A DNA stretch of 32,698 bases from Oscillospiraceae bacterium (GCA_022792945.1 JAAWBZ010000085.1:1-32698); one strand, 5' to 3'. Positions 14,959 to 23,333 are shown, numbered from the stretch's first letter. Notes: generated by a model not told the origin, from the sequence alone. Program-made: numbers and translations.

Positions 14959-15669
14959 TCAGCCTCCCTCCCGCATATGGCGCAGCAGCGCCTGGGTCAG
15001 CTCCTGCCTGCGCAGACGGGAAACCGGGACTAACGCGCCCCCGGTCAGCCGGACCTGCCCGTCCTGGCAGCCGCGGACATGGTCGAGATTCACCAGATAG
15101 CTCCGGTGGCACTTGAAAAAGCGCCCGTCCAGGCGGCGCTCCAGCTCCTCCAGCCGCCCGCGGTCCTCCAGCACCGTTCCATCCGCCCGGCGGAGGTAGA
15201 GCCGCCGGCCCTGCACCTCGCAGCAGACCAGCTCCGCGAAGGGGACCACCTCGCAGCCGCCGCCCCGTCGGAGTACAACGCTTCCGGCGGACTGCCGCGC
15301 CAGCCGCCCCAGCGCCCGGTCCAGGACGCGGCGGAGCTGCCCGCGGTCCAGGGGCTTGAGCAGATAGTCGCAGGCCTCCACCTCAAAGGCGTCGAACACG
15401 CGCTCGCGGAGCACCGTCACAAAAACCAGCAGACTGCCGCTCCCCTGCCGGCGCAGCCGCCGGGCGGTCTCCAGACCGTCGGGCGGCGGCATCTGGACGT
15501 CCAGGAGAATCACGTCGAAGCCGCCGCCGCTCTCCAGCAGCGCGCCGCCGTCGGGAAAGCAGTCGAGACTGTAGCCGCTGATTTGCCGCGCCCTTAAATC
15601 CGCCGCCAGGGCGTCCGCCAGCTCCCGGCGCGCCTGCGGCTCATCGTCGCAGACCGCGAATCGAAGCAT
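14959..15669 (-). CDS. LytTR-family response regulator (AgrA-like)
   Basis: This 236-residue regulator has an N-terminal receiver with the acidic pair in VCDDE, phosphoacceptor Asp57 (VILLDVQMP), threonine in FVTV and lysine in LLKPLD. A C-terminal LytTR DNA-binding domain follows, with FAELVCCEVQGRRLYLR and FFKCHRSYLVNLDHV. The start at 15669 is chosen because GGTGAT lies just upstream and the receiver begins at once; 21 further upstream codons are open. It is the first gene of the operon with the kinase. A 9-bp direct repeat of 21-bp period upstream of its promoter looks like its own binding site. Confidence 0.9.
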   Translation of the reverse strand: MLRFAVCDDEPQARRELADALAADLRARQISGYSLDCFPDGGALLESGGGFDVILLDVQMPPPDGLETARRLRRQGSGSLLVFVTVLRERVFDAFEVEACDYLLKPLDRGQLRRVLDRALGRLARQSAGSVVLRRGGGCEVVPFAELVCCEVQGRRLYLRRADGTVLEDRGRLEELERRLDGRFFKCHRSYLVNLDHVRGCQDGQVRLTGGALVPVSRLRRQELTQALLRHMREGG

Positions 15670-15691
15670 TTCCATCACCACGTTTCTTTTC

Positions 15692-15720
15692 AGCATAGCA
15701 AATATCGCGGCCGCCGGCAA
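15692..15720 (-). promoter_or_regulatory. Promoter of the two-component operon
   Basis: On the minus strand TTGCCG (15720-15715) and TATGCT (15697-15692) are 17 bases apart. The leader would be about 15 bases. Confidence 0.65.
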
Positions 15721-15726
15721 GAGGGC

Positions 15727-15756
15727 GGTCACGAACTGCTAAAAATTGGTCACAAA
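15727..15756. promoter_or_regulatory. Direct repeat, candidate LytTR binding site
   Basis: GGTCACGAA (15727-15735) and GGTCACAAA (15748-15756) are 9-bp repeats with 12 bp between them, a period of 21 bp. LytTR regulators typically bind such 9-bp repeats two helical turns apart. The near repeat ends six bases upstream of the -35 box. Confidence 0.55.
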
Positions 15757-15758
15757 AG

Positions 15759-15806
15759 ACCGCTCCCGAACGCGGCCCCGTCCAAATAGGCGCGTTCAGG
15801 AGCGGT
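15759..15806 (-). terminator. Terminator of the sugar ABC and isomerase operon
   Basis: The arms ACCGCTCC-C-GAACGCG and CGCGTTC-A-GGAGCGGT pair with one mismatch around a 16-base loop. On the minus strand TCTTTTG follows. It lies 13 bases after the isomerase stop. The plus strand also has a T-tract (TTTGCTTTTT). Confidence 0.75.
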
Positions 15807-15818
15807 TTTGCTTTTTCA

Positions 15819-17216
15819 TCAGTCGATGACTGCCAGCTCACAGCCCAGGAAGCCGGCCAGGGACCGCAGGGCCTCCAGAACGTCGCCGTAGACCAACACG
15901 CTGTGGTGGGTGGCGCCGTGCTGGCTGTAGCGAGCCAGGAAGTCCTCCAGCGGCACGTCAGGGCGGAACCAGCCGTTGGTGGCCTGGGCCTGGCGGTTTT
16001 CGCCGCGGATGGTCAGCATCTCGCCGGGGGCCAGGGTCAGGGTGTAGCGGCCGTTTCCAAAGGGTGCCAGGTTTAAAAACACCGCCCGGCCTCCCTTCAT
16101 GGTCTGGTAGGCCACGGTGGGGTTCTCAGCGCCGGTGAAGGGGAAGGGCTTCTCCTGGAGCACTGGCTTTCCGTCGGCAATGGCGTAGTTGAACTCGCCC
16201 ATGTGGCTGAGGAACACCGCGCCATGGGTCCAGTCGGGGCAGAACATCTCGGTGAACGTGGTCTCCGGGAAGGCCGTGAGCAGCGCGCCCACCAGCGCCG
16301 CGGTCAGCACGTCGCCCTCGCCGGCGTAGCCCAGGCCGTTTACCATGGCCAGGCAGCACTCGGTGAAGGGCATGACTGCCAGACCGGGCCGGGAGCCCTC
16401 GGTCTCCAGGAAATTGATGCTGTAGCCCGTCAGCCGCTCCGCCTCCGCCCAGCGGCGGATGGCCAGGGCCGTGCGGGCCGTGCGGTCGTAGACCGCGCGG
16501 GTCAGGGCCGGGTCCATGGTAAAGCGGCGGCAGTCAGCGGCGTACTCGGCGTCGATATCCGCCTGGGTCACAGCCTGCGCGCGCTGCGCGCCCGCCGCAA
16601 AGTCATAGTGCACCGTCTCGATGCCCAGGTCCCGCTTCAGCTCGGCAAAGGGGACGCGGAAGTCGCCCATGCCGGCAAACGGCTCGCCCACCAGACCCAC
16701 CCGGGCGCGGCGCAGCTCGTGGGCCACCATCGCGGCCTTCGCCGCCGCGGCCACCCGCGCGAGGACGTCGGAACGGTCCATGTGCCCGGCAAAGACACGG
16801 AAGGGCTTGCCGTTTCGCAGCAGCAGGTTGCACATGTCCTGGACGCCGTGGATGCCGTGATTGAGCATCAGCGCCGCCGGGTCGGTGAACTGGTCGTAGG
16901 TCTCGCCGGGGGTGGTGTCCAGGATAATCAGCGGCAGCTTCGTCCCGGCCAGGGCCTTTTCCGACTCCAGGGAGGGGGAATAGGCCAGATGCAGCGTGAC
17001 AATGGCGTCCACGTCCGCCTGCTCAAAGATCTCGACGGCCCGGGCGAACTCAGCGGCCAGCCGGCAGACCGGTGCGCGGACCACCTCCAGACCCGCCGCC
17101 TCCAGGCGCTGGGCGGTATGGTCGTGGGCGGCGTCGATGGCCGGGCGGACCTCGGGGGTGGTCAGGTCATACAGCTCCACATACAGCGGGAGCAGGCCGA
17201 TTTTCGGATTTCTCAT
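15819..17216 (-). CDS. L-fucose/L-arabinose isomerase-family protein
   Basis: This 465-residue protein has the length and layout of the AraA/FucI sugar-isomerase superfamily, which interconverts aldoses and ketoses with a divalent metal. Recognisable are GYSINFLETEG, then PFTECCLAMVNGLGYAGEGDVLTAA (the metal-glutamate region with the AraA-like GxGxEGD pattern), EMFCPDWTHGAVFLSHMGEFN, and ATHHSVLVYGD, corresponding to the C-terminal His motif of AraA. The start is the ATG at 17216 after AGGAGGACC. It is the last gene of the transporter operon, so it probably converts the imported sugar. It is divergent enough that the sugar cannot be named. Confidence 0.85.
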   Translation of the reverse strand: MRNPKIGLLPLYVELYDLTTPEVRPAIDAAHDHTAQRLEAAGLEVVRAPVCRLAAEFARAVEIFEQADVDAIVTLHLAYSPSLESEKALAGTKLPLIILDTTPGETYDQFTDPAALMLNHGIHGVQDMCNLLLRNGKPFRVFAGHMDRSDVLARVAAAAKAAMVAHELRRARVGLVGEPFAGMGDFRVPFAELKRDLGIETVHYDFAAGAQRAQAVTQADIDAEYAADCRRFTMDPALTRAVYDRTARTALAIRRWAEAERLTGYSINFLETEGSRPGLAVMPFTECCLAMVNGLGYAGEGDVLTAALVGALLTAFPETTFTEMFCPDWTHGAVFLSHMGEFNYAIADGKPVLQEKPFPFTGAENPTVAYQTMKGGRAVFLNLAPFGNGRYTLTLAPGEMLTIRGENRQAQATNGWFRPDVPLEDFLARYSQHGATHHSVLVYGDVLEALRSLAGFLGCELAVID

Positions 17217-17265
17217 GGGTTCAGGTCCTCCTGTGGCGCGCCGGGACGGCGCAGGCTCCAAACAA

Positions 17266-17288
17266 CGGGGGGACCAGAGGTCCCCCCG
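17266..17288 (-). terminator. Intercistronic hairpin after the binding-protein gene
   Basis: A ten-bp stem CGGGGGGACC / GGTCCCCCCG with a three-base loop lies between the binding-protein stop and the isomerase start. On the minus strand GTTGTTTGG follows, a poor T-tract. It may lower isomerase expression or protect the mRNA of the abundant binding protein. Confidence 0.55.
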
Positions 17289-17310
17289 GCTTGGGCAGTG
17301 GATGCTGGGA

Positions 17311-18348
17311 TCAGTTGGAGGCAGTCACCTCGTAGACGTACTTGGCGCGGAACTGCTCCTGGTTGTCGGCGTTGATGATGATAGAGCCGGAGTCCACGGT
17401 GTCGGGCAGCGGGTTCACGCCCAGGTCCCGGTAGCCCTCGATGACCTTGAGGCTGTCGTTGACGTAGGAGTGCAGCCAGTACAGGGCGATGTAGCCCTCG
17501 ACATAGGAGTTCTGGGCGAAGGACGAGGCGACCTCGCCGTTCTTGATGAGGTCCAGGGTGGCGGCGTCGCGGTCGCGGCCGACGATGATGACCTCGCCCT
17601 GCTTGCCGGCCTCGCGGACGGCGGTGGCGGCGCCCACGGCGGTGTAGGCCTGCTGGCCGATGATGCCCACGGTGTCGGGGTTGGCCTGGAGGGCCGCGCC
17701 GATGTTGGTGGCGGCGACATTGGCATCGGCGGTGTCGTCCACCTCAATAACCTTGATGCCGTCCACGGCGTCCAGGACGGAGCGCGCGCCCTCAAGGTTG
17801 GCAATGGCGGAGGGCTGGGCGACCGCCAGAGCGGATGAGATCAGCACGGTGCCGGTCTTGCCGTCCAGCAGGCGAAGCAGCTCCTCGGCCTGGCCGACGC
17901 CGGCGTTATAGGGGTTGCAGCCGATAAAGCTCAGGCGCTTGGAGGGAATATCGGTGTTGACGCAGATGACGGGCACGCCCTTGTCAATGGCGTTGTTGAT
18001 GGCGTCGGCAGTCTCCTCGGTCTGGCCGTGGAGGATGATGCCGGTGACCTTGTTGGCCACCGCCTGATCGATGGCCTGGACGATCTGGTCGGGGACCAGC
18101 TCCTGGGGACCGGCAAAGTACCACTTGGCGCCGATCTCGTTGGCGGCGTCGCAGACGCCGGCCTTGAGCGCGTCGAAGAACTCCAGCTGGCCCAGGGACA
18201 TGATGACGCAGTAGGTCTCGTCCACGGACGCGGCGGGCGCGGCAGCGCCGGTGTCAGCGGCGGGCGCGGGCGCCTCCTCCTTGGCGCAGCCGGCGAAGAG
18301 GGCCGCCACCATCAGGACGCACAGAAGCAGAGCGAATAACTTTTTCAT
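17311..18348 (-). CDS. Sugar ABC transporter substrate-binding lipoprotein (ribose type)
   Basis: This 345-residue protein has a lipoprotein signal peptide, MKKLFALLLCVLMVAALFAG, with cleavage before Cys21, then a disordered Ala/Pro/Glu linker and a periplasmic-binding-protein-like fold of the RbsB type (peripla_BP_4). Typical segments are QAIDQAVANKVTGIILHG, VPVICVNTDIP, and GRDRDAATLDLIKNGEVASSFAQ. It would be anchored outside the membrane and hand a sugar to the permease at 19927-20931. It follows the ATPase gene by 57 bases, with GGAGGAAACAAG before the ATG. The ligand is unknown; the operon's isomerase suggests a pentose or deoxyhexose. Confidence 0.92.
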   Translation of the reverse strand: MKKLFALLLCVLMVAALFAGCAKEEAPAPAADTGAAAPAASVDETYCVIMSLGQLEFFDALKAGVCDAANEIGAKWYFAGPQELVPDQIVQAIDQAVANKVTGIILHGQTEETADAINNAIDKGVPVICVNTDIPSKRLSFIGCNPYNAGVGQAEELLRLLDGKTGTVLISSALAVAQPSAIANLEGARSVLDAVDGIKVIEVDDTADANVAATNIGAALQANPDTVGIIGQQAYTAVGAATAVREAGKQGEVIIVGRDRDAATLDLIKNGEVASSFAQNSYVEGYIALYWLHSYVNDSLKVIEGYRDLGVNPLPDTVDSGSIIINADNQEQFRAKYVYEVTASN

Positions 18349-18405
18349 CTTGTTTCCTCCTAAGAGTTTTATTTTTATCCCAAATCTGGAATAAAATACG
18401 ATATT

Positions 18406-19902
18406 TTACGCAGAGTAGCCCGAGGCCATGGCCATGAGCTTTTCCTCTGTCAGGTCCTTGTTCTCCAGGCAGCCCATGCACCGCCCCTCGTACATCACCA
18501 GCACGCGGTCGCAGGAGGCCATGATCTCCGGCAGCTCCGAGGAGACCATCACCACGCCCTTGCCCTCCTTGACCACGTCGCGGAGCAGCAAATGGATCTC
18601 CGCCTTGGCCCCCACGTCCACGCCGCGGGTCGGCTCGTCGATGAGCACCACATCCGGCGCGGCTGAGAGCCACATGGACAGCAGCACCTTCTGCTGGTTG
18701 CCGCCGGAGAGGTTGAGCACCTTGTGGGTGAGGCCGGAGCACTTGATGGACATGGCCTTGACGTACTTTCGGGCGTTCTCCGCGATCCTCTGGTACTTGA
18801 CAAAGCCCCGGGGCGCGTAGCGCTCGGTGGATGCCGCGGCGATATTCTGCTGCACGTCCAGACCCAGGAAGAGGCCGAGGATTTTGCGCTCCTTGGTGAT
18901 ATAGGCCAGCTTGCTGCGCTTGGCGTCGTAGGGGCTGCGGACGCGCACCTCCTTGCCGTGCAGCTTGATGGTCCCGCCGGTGGCCCGCCGCCAGCCGAAG
19001 ATGGTCTCCAGCAGCTCCGTCCGGCCCGAGCCCTCCAGGCCCGCGATGCCAAGGATCTCCCCGGCGCGCAGGGTGAAGGACACGTCCTGCATGGCCCTGC
19101 CGCTGCTGAGGCCCTCCACCTCCAGAAGGACGCCGCCCGCCTTCGTGGAGCCGACGCGGTAGTCGTAGGTCACGTCGCGGCCCACCATGTACCGGACCAT
19201 ATCGTCCCGGGTCAGCTCGGGAGACATGGGACGGGTGACGACGTGCTCGCCGTCCTTGAGCACCGTCAGGGCGTCGGCCAGCTCCACCACCTCGTCCAGG
19301 CGGTGGGAAATATAGATGATGGTGACCCCCTGGGCCTTCATATTGCGGATCAGCTCAAAGAGCTTTTCCACCTCCACCTGGGTCAGGGCCGACGTCGGCT
19401 CATCCAGGATGACGATGCGCGCGTTCTCGTGCATCAGCGAGGCGATCTCCACCATCTGCTGCGAGCCCAGGCTCAGATCCTTCATATCGGCCCGCTCGTT
19501 GATGTAGCCCAGGTTGCAGGCGTCCAAGATGTCCCGGGCGGATTGATAAAGCGCCTTGTAGTCGATATGCCCCCGCCGGGTGGGCACCGCGCCGGCGAAC
19601 AGGTTGGAGGCCACATCCAGGTGCAGGAAGTTGGAAAGCTCCTGATAGACCACGCCGATGCCCGCCTTTTTGGCGTCCTCGGGGCTCTTGAAGTCGATTT
19701 TCTCCCCGAAAATCTCCACACTGCCCGCGTCGCAGCCCTGGACGCCCGCCAGAATCTTGATGAGCGTCGATTTGCCCGCGCCGTTCTCGCCGATGATGCA
19801 GTGGACGTGGCCCTCCTGAATCTCGAAGCTGACGCCGTTGAGCGCGCGGACGCCGGGGAATACCTTGGTCACGCCGTCGAGCCTGATTGCTGTTTTCGCC
19901 AT
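18406..19902 (-). CDS. Sugar ABC transporter ATPase, double-domain (RbsA type)
   Basis: This 498-residue protein carries two fused ABC domains, as in RbsA, XylG and MglA. The first has Walker A GENGAGKST near residue 38, signature LSLGSQQMVEIA and Walker B IVILDEPTSAL. The second has the degenerate Walker A GLEGSGRTE typical of this class, the signature LSGGNQQKVLLSMWL and Walker B VVLIDEPTRGVDVGAK. It powers uptake through the adjacent permease. It is the second gene of the operon, 24 bases after the permease gene. Confidence 0.95.
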   Translation of the reverse strand: MAKTAIRLDGVTKVFPGVRALNGVSFEIQEGHVHCIIGENGAGKSTLIKILAGVQGCDAGSVEIFGEKIDFKSPEDAKKAGIGVVYQELSNFLHLDVASNLFAGAVPTRRGHIDYKALYQSARDILDACNLGYINERADMKDLSLGSQQMVEIASLMHENARIVILDEPTSALTQVEVEKLFELIRNMKAQGVTIIYISHRLDEVVELADALTVLKDGEHVVTRPMSPELTRDDMVRYMVGRDVTYDYRVGSTKAGGVLLEVEGLSSGRAMQDVSFTLRAGEILGIAGLEGSGRTELLETIFGWRRATGGTIKLHGKEVRVRSPYDAKRSKLAYITKERKILGLFLGLDVQQNIAAASTERYAPRGFVKYQRIAENARKYVKAMSIKCSGLTHKVLNLSGGNQQKVLLSMWLSAAPDVVLIDEPTRGVDVGAKAEIHLLLRDVVKEGKGVVMVSSELPEIMASCDRVLVMYEGRCMGCLENKDLTEEKLMAMASGYSA

Positions 19903-19926
19903 ATTGCTCCCTCCTCTGCGGACCCA

Positions 19927-20931
19927 TCAGACCTTGGCCTTTTTCTTCTTCAGCAGCACATCCAGGCCCACCGCCAGAATCAGGATACAGCCGTTGATGA
20001 GCTTGGTGTAGCTGGTGTTCAGGTAAAGCAGGGTGATGGCGTTGCCCACCATCTGCATCAGCATCACGCCCAGCATGGCCCCCAGCACGCTGCCCACGCC
20101 GCCGTCCATGGACACGCCGCCCACCAGCAGGCCCACCACGTTGCGGAACTCCAGGCTCTCGCCGGCGTTCTGCGAGCAGCTGCCCAGCCGCGCCGCCAGG
20201 ATGATGCCCGCGAAGGAAGCAATGGCGCCGGTGATGGCGTAGGTGATGACCGTGAACCGCTCGACATTGATGCCCGCCAGCTTGGCCGAGGCCTTGTTGG
20301 AGCCGATGAAGTAGGCGTTATGGAAGAAGTTGGAATATTTCAGCAGCAAAATGCCCGCCACCACCACGATGAGCATATAGACAATGGTGATGGGTACGCC
20401 CAGCACCGTGGCGCGGCCCAAAATCAGAAAGCTCTCGGGGAAGGAGGAGAGCGTGCCGCCGCCCAGCAGCACCAGCGCCGCGCCGCGGTAGGCCATCCAG
20501 GTGCCCATGGTGGCCACCAGAGGCGTCAGCCCCAGCTGGTTGATGATCGCGCCGTTGAGCGCGCCCAGCAGGAAGCCGCACAGCAACCCCACCAGAATCG
20601 CCACCGGCACGCTGGCCCCGTGGTTCATCATCAGGCCGCAGATGGCCCCGTTGAGGCACAGCGCCGAGCCGGCGGAAAAGTCGATGTTGCCCGCGATCAG
20701 CGAGATGCACATGGGGATCGCGATCATCATGTCCGTCGCCATGCCCTGGAGCAGCACCCGGAAGTTGGCAATCTGCAGGAAGGTGTCCGTGGCGGCGGTC
20801 AGGCACGCCCCGAAGATCACCAGCAGAATGGCCAGGGAGACCTCGCGCTTTTGCAGGACGCTTCCCACCGTGGTCCCCAGGCGTCCCTTCTCCGCGGCCC
20901 GTGACGGGGCGGCTGCTTTTTGTCCCTTCAT
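19927..20931 (-). CDS. Sugar ABC transporter permease (RbsC type)
   Basis: This 334-residue permease belongs to the branched-chain/ribose (BPD_transp_2) family and has about nine to ten membrane helices. Family-typical stretches are LIAGNIDFSAGSALCLNGAI, GFLLGALNGAIINQLG and GAIASFAGIILAARLGS. A basic N-terminal tail of about 25 residues faces the cytoplasm. It is the first gene of the transporter-isomerase operon, directly downstream of the repressor gene, with the palindromic operator at 20961-20976 in its leader. Confidence 0.93.
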   Translation of the reverse strand: MKGQKAAAPSRAAEKGRLGTTVGSVLQKREVSLAILLVIFGACLTAATDTFLQIANFRVLLQGMATDMMIAIPMCISLIAGNIDFSAGSALCLNGAICGLMMNHGASVPVAILVGLLCGFLLGALNGAIINQLGLTPLVATMGTWMAYRGAALVLLGGGTLSSFPESFLILGRATVLGVPITIVYMLIVVVAGILLLKYSNFFHNAYFIGSNKASAKLAGINVERFTVITYAITGAIASFAGIILAARLGSCSQNAGESLEFRNVVGLLVGGVSMDGGVGSVLGAMLGVMLMQMVGNAITLLYLNTSYTKLINGCILILAVGLDVLLKKKKAKV

Positions 20932-20960
20932 CTTGTTTCCTCCTCAAAAATCGTTAAGAC

Positions 20961-20976
20961 GTGCACTCGGGTGCAC
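20961..20976. promoter_or_regulatory. LacI-type operator 1, GTGCAC-N4-GTGCAC palindrome
   Basis: GTGCACTCGGGTGCAC lies 30 bases upstream of the permease ATG; the reverse complement is GTGCACCCGAGTGCAC. Close relatives occur upstream of the repressor gene (22096) and of the mutarotase-like gene (23275). No clear -10 box was seen for this operon. Confidence 0.65.
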
Positions 20977-20984
20977 TTTTTTCT

Positions 20985-21019
20985 GAAAAGCGGAGCCTCT
21001 CCACCGGAGGGGCACGCCT
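20985..21019 (-). terminator. Terminator after the LacI-family gene
   Basis: The stem GCCTCTCC / GGAGGGGC (one G-T pair, three-base loop) is extended by the AAAAGCG / CGCCTTTT flanks. On the minus strand CTTTTC follows. It separates the repressor gene from the transporter operon. Confidence 0.6.
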
Positions 21020-21027
21020 TTTCTCTT

Positions 21028-22053
21028 TTATACGATACACTCGCTGGTCATGATGTACATAGGGGTGTTGTTGATGGACTCGGGCCTGTAGTGCTCGGTG
21101 ATGTGCCGGAAGAGCACCGACGCAGCCTCATAGGAGAAGGTTTCCGGCTTCTGCTCGATGACCACCTTGATATATCCCTCGTTCATCAGCGCCACGCCGC
21201 TCTCGGAAAGGTCGAAGCCCACCAGGGCGATGTCCTGGGCATGCAGATCCTTGAGCACCTGCCCGGCCACCACGGTGTTGGCGTCGGTGCAGAAGAGGCC
21301 GGCCACGTCCTCGTTCTCCACGATCCCCCGGACCAGCTCGTAATAGAGGCTGGAATTTTCCGGCAGGTTCACCTCGAACGCCTGGATGTTGGGGTAGTGC
21401 TCCGCCACACGGTCGAGAAAGCCGCGGCAGCGCTCCCGGGTCTGCATATGGTCATTGCCCTGGTTGATAATGAACACCTTGCCTCGTTTTCCCACATAAT
21501 TCGCCAGGATCTGCCCGCCGATGCGGCCCAAACGGTAGGCATCGGGTCCCACATAGCACAGCCTGTGGCTCTCCGGGGCGTCGGCGCCGAAGGTGACCAC
21601 CGGCTTGCCGGCCTCCGCCAGGGCGTTGATGCAGTCGTTGACCTGCGAAACGCTGTAGGGCTGGAGCACCACGCCGTGGACGTCGTCCCGGTCCAAAAGC
21701 GCCTCCAGAAGGGGCCTTTGCGCCTGCCAGCCCCGCTGGCGGGCGATGTGGAATTCCAGGCTCAGGCCCAGGTCCATCAGATCCCCGGCACAGCGGCGGA
21801 AGCCGCGCTCCACCTCGGGAAAATACGCGTCGGTGGTCTGGGAATAGATCACCGCCAGGCGCACCTGCTGCCGCCGCGCCAGGGCGCTGGCCGCGCGGTT
21901 ACGGGTGTAGTGCAGCTCCTCCGCCGCCCGCAGCACCGCGTCGCGGGTGTAGGGACGGACGTTGGCCGAGCCGCTCATCACCTTTTTCACCGTCCGCAGG
22001 GCGTAGCCGGAGCGCTCCGCCACATCGCTCAGGGTTGGTCTTGTTTCACTCAT
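21028..22053 (-). CDS. LacI-family transcriptional repressor
   Basis: This 341-residue protein has an N-terminal LacI helix-turn-helix, TLSDVAERSGYALRTVKKVMSG, with the hinge helix AASALARRQ near residue 55. A ligand-binding domain like RbsB follows (LAVIYSQTTDAYFPEVERGF, and DIALVGFDLSESGV near the C-terminus). The recognition helix LRTVKKVMSG differs from the usual xxTVSRVLNG, so the operator may be unusual. The start is the ATG at 22053; an open extension of 16 codons exists. It is transcribed from the promoter at 22125-22153 with an operator-like site just after the start point, and probably represses the transporter operon, itself and the mutarotase-like gene. Confidence 0.92.
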   Translation of the reverse strand: MSETRPTLSDVAERSGYALRTVKKVMSGSANVRPYTRDAVLRAAEELHYTRNRAASALARRQQVRLAVIYSQTTDAYFPEVERGFRRCAGDLMDLGLSLEFHIARQRGWQAQRPLLEALLDRDDVHGVVLQPYSVSQVNDCINALAEAGKPVVTFGADAPESHRLCYVGPDAYRLGRIGGQILANYVGKRGKVFIINQGNDHMQTRERCRGFLDRVAEHYPNIQAFEVNLPENSSLYYELVRGIVENEDVAGLFCTDANTVVAGQVLKDLHAQDIALVGFDLSESGVALMNEGYIKVVIEQKPETFSYEAASVLFRHITEHYRPESINNTPMYIMTSECIV

Positions 22054-22095
22054 GCCGTTTTGCAACCTCTGCCAGCCACGGGCCTGCCCCGCATT

Positions 22096-22111
22096 GTGCA
22101 CCCGTGGGTTC
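22096..22111. promoter_or_regulatory. LacI-type operator 2 (imperfect)
   Basis: GTGCACCCGTGGGTTC matches the reverse complement of operator 1 in 12 of 16 positions, with the left half perfect. It lies at about +7 to +22 of the repressor's own promoter. Confidence 0.5.
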
Positions 22112-22124
22112 TTCTATATCCTGT

Positions 22125-22153
22125 ATCATATACCCCCGGGGCCTTTCCGTCAA
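22125..22153 (-). promoter_or_regulatory. Promoter of the LacI-family gene
   Basis: On the minus strand TTGACG (22153-22148) and TATGAT (22130-22125) are 17 bases apart. Confidence 0.75.
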
Positions 22154-22194
22154 GAGCGTTCTTTCACAAACTTCCCGCGCAAATTTGGCGATTT

Positions 22195-23253
22195 TCACAA
22201 AAGTGCCTCGTCAGAGGTCTGAAAAATCTCCGCGTTCAGCTCTGTCTCCATGGATGCCCCCGCGGGCAGGCGCAGCAGCGAGCCGTCGGCCTTGGCCGCC
22301 TCATAGTCCCCGGGCATGCTAGACCACGGCTCCACCGCCAGGACGTAGCTGCGGCCGTACCAGGGGTATTCATCGATGCCGCAGTAGAGGCCCCAGACCC
22401 AGAGGTACCGGAACACCGCCTTGTCCCAGGTGAAGCGCACCCCCAGGCCGCGGTTCCGGTTCACCAGCTCGAACCGGCCCTCCGCCAGGTCGGAGACGGC
22501 GTACTCCATATAGAGCCGGTCCCCCGGCGCGTAGGCCCGGTCCATGGCCACTTCCCTGCCGTCCTTCCCCGGGAGGCCGGGCCAGGGGCCGGTGGTCTCG
22601 CGGTCGAATGGGCAGCGGTGGGCGATGGTCCCCTGGGGCACCGTCACGGTAGGCCGGCCCGGCAGGCGGATGCGGACGCTCTCGTCCAGGAACGGGAAGC
22701 CGAAGGCCGGATGGTGGCCCCACATGAAGGCCTGCTCCGTGGAGCCCAGGTTCGTGACCCTCTGATGCAGGTACAGCGTCGGATCATTTTCCAGGAGCTT
22801 GACCCGCTTTTCCAGCAAAAACGGACTCCGGATGGTCCGCAGGGTCAGCAGGACCTCCACGCATTCCGGCGTGTCGGTGAGCGCCCGGCAGTCCCAGGGG
22901 TAGATGCACGCCTCGCCGTGGATGCCGATCTCGCCGCCGCGGAAGTCCGCCGGCGCGCCGTAGGTGGGAAACAGCTCCTGCCAGCCGCCGGCGTAGGCGT
23001 CCAGGAAGCTGCCCCCCCTGGCGCTGACCGAGGGGATGTGGTTGATGTTTTTCAGCTCGTTGAAGGAATGCCACATACAGTCCACGTCCGTGGCCTTGTG
23101 GACAAATTCCACAATGTCCGCGCCCTTGCCCAGGGCCAGGACCACCTTGACCGCCTGATTCTCCAGCGACAGCATCTCCACCTGGTTCCAGGTGTAGCGC
23201 CGCAGGCGGCAGCCGTAATTGCGGGTGTGCAGATAGGATTCCATGCGCTCCAT
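22195..23253 (-). CDS. Mutarotase-like protein (DUF4432 / aldose epimerase family)
   Basis: This 352-residue protein has the galactose-mutarotase-like beta sandwich. Landmarks are GGWQELFPTYG and GIHGEA in the first half, then WGHHPAFGFPF (the HxP motif) and LAVEPWSSMPGDY, with the probable catalytic glutamate, near the C-terminus. It resembles the DUF4432 and aldose-epimerase groups more than true GalM. The ATG at 23253 follows GGGAGGGAG. It is transcribed alone towards the LacI gene, and an operator-like site (23275-23290) lies in its leader, so it probably acts on the same sugar as the transporter operon. Confidence 0.82.
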   Translation of the reverse strand: MERMESYLHTRNYGCRLRRYTWNQVEMLSLENQAVKVVLALGKGADIVEFVHKATDVDCMWHSFNELKNINHIPSVSARGGSFLDAYAGGWQELFPTYGAPADFRGGEIGIHGEACIYPWDCRALTDTPECVEVLLTLRTIRSPFLLEKRVKLLENDPTLYLHQRVTNLGSTEQAFMWGHHPAFGFPFLDESVRIRLPGRPTVTVPQGTIAHRCPFDRETTGPWPGLPGKDGREVAMDRAYAPGDRLYMEYAVSDLAEGRFELVNRNRGLGVRFTWDKAVFRYLWVWGLYCGIDEYPWYGRSYVLAVEPWSSMPGDYEAAKADGSLLRLPAGASMETELNAEIFQTSDEALL

Positions 23254-23274
23254 GGCGTTCTCCCTCCCCGAAAA

Positions 23275-23290
23275 ATGCCCCCGAGTGCAC
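23275..23290. promoter_or_regulatory. LacI-type operator 3
   Basis: ATGCCCCCGAGTGCAC matches GTGCACCCGAGTGCAC (operator 1, reverse complement) in 14 of 16 positions. It lies in the leader of the mutarotase-like gene, 22 bases from its ATG, where a bound protein could block elongation. Confidence 0.6.
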
Positions 23291-23333
23291 GATTCAGTGA
23301 AATAAACAGCACCCCCTTGGGGGCTTTTTTCCT

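Noticed and set aside
23312-23330. CCCCC-TT-GGGGG hairpin followed by six T residues on the plus strand
   Set aside because: The loop is too small for a good terminator and no plus-strand gene lies upstream. It may affect the mutarotase-like leader but there is not enough to annotate.
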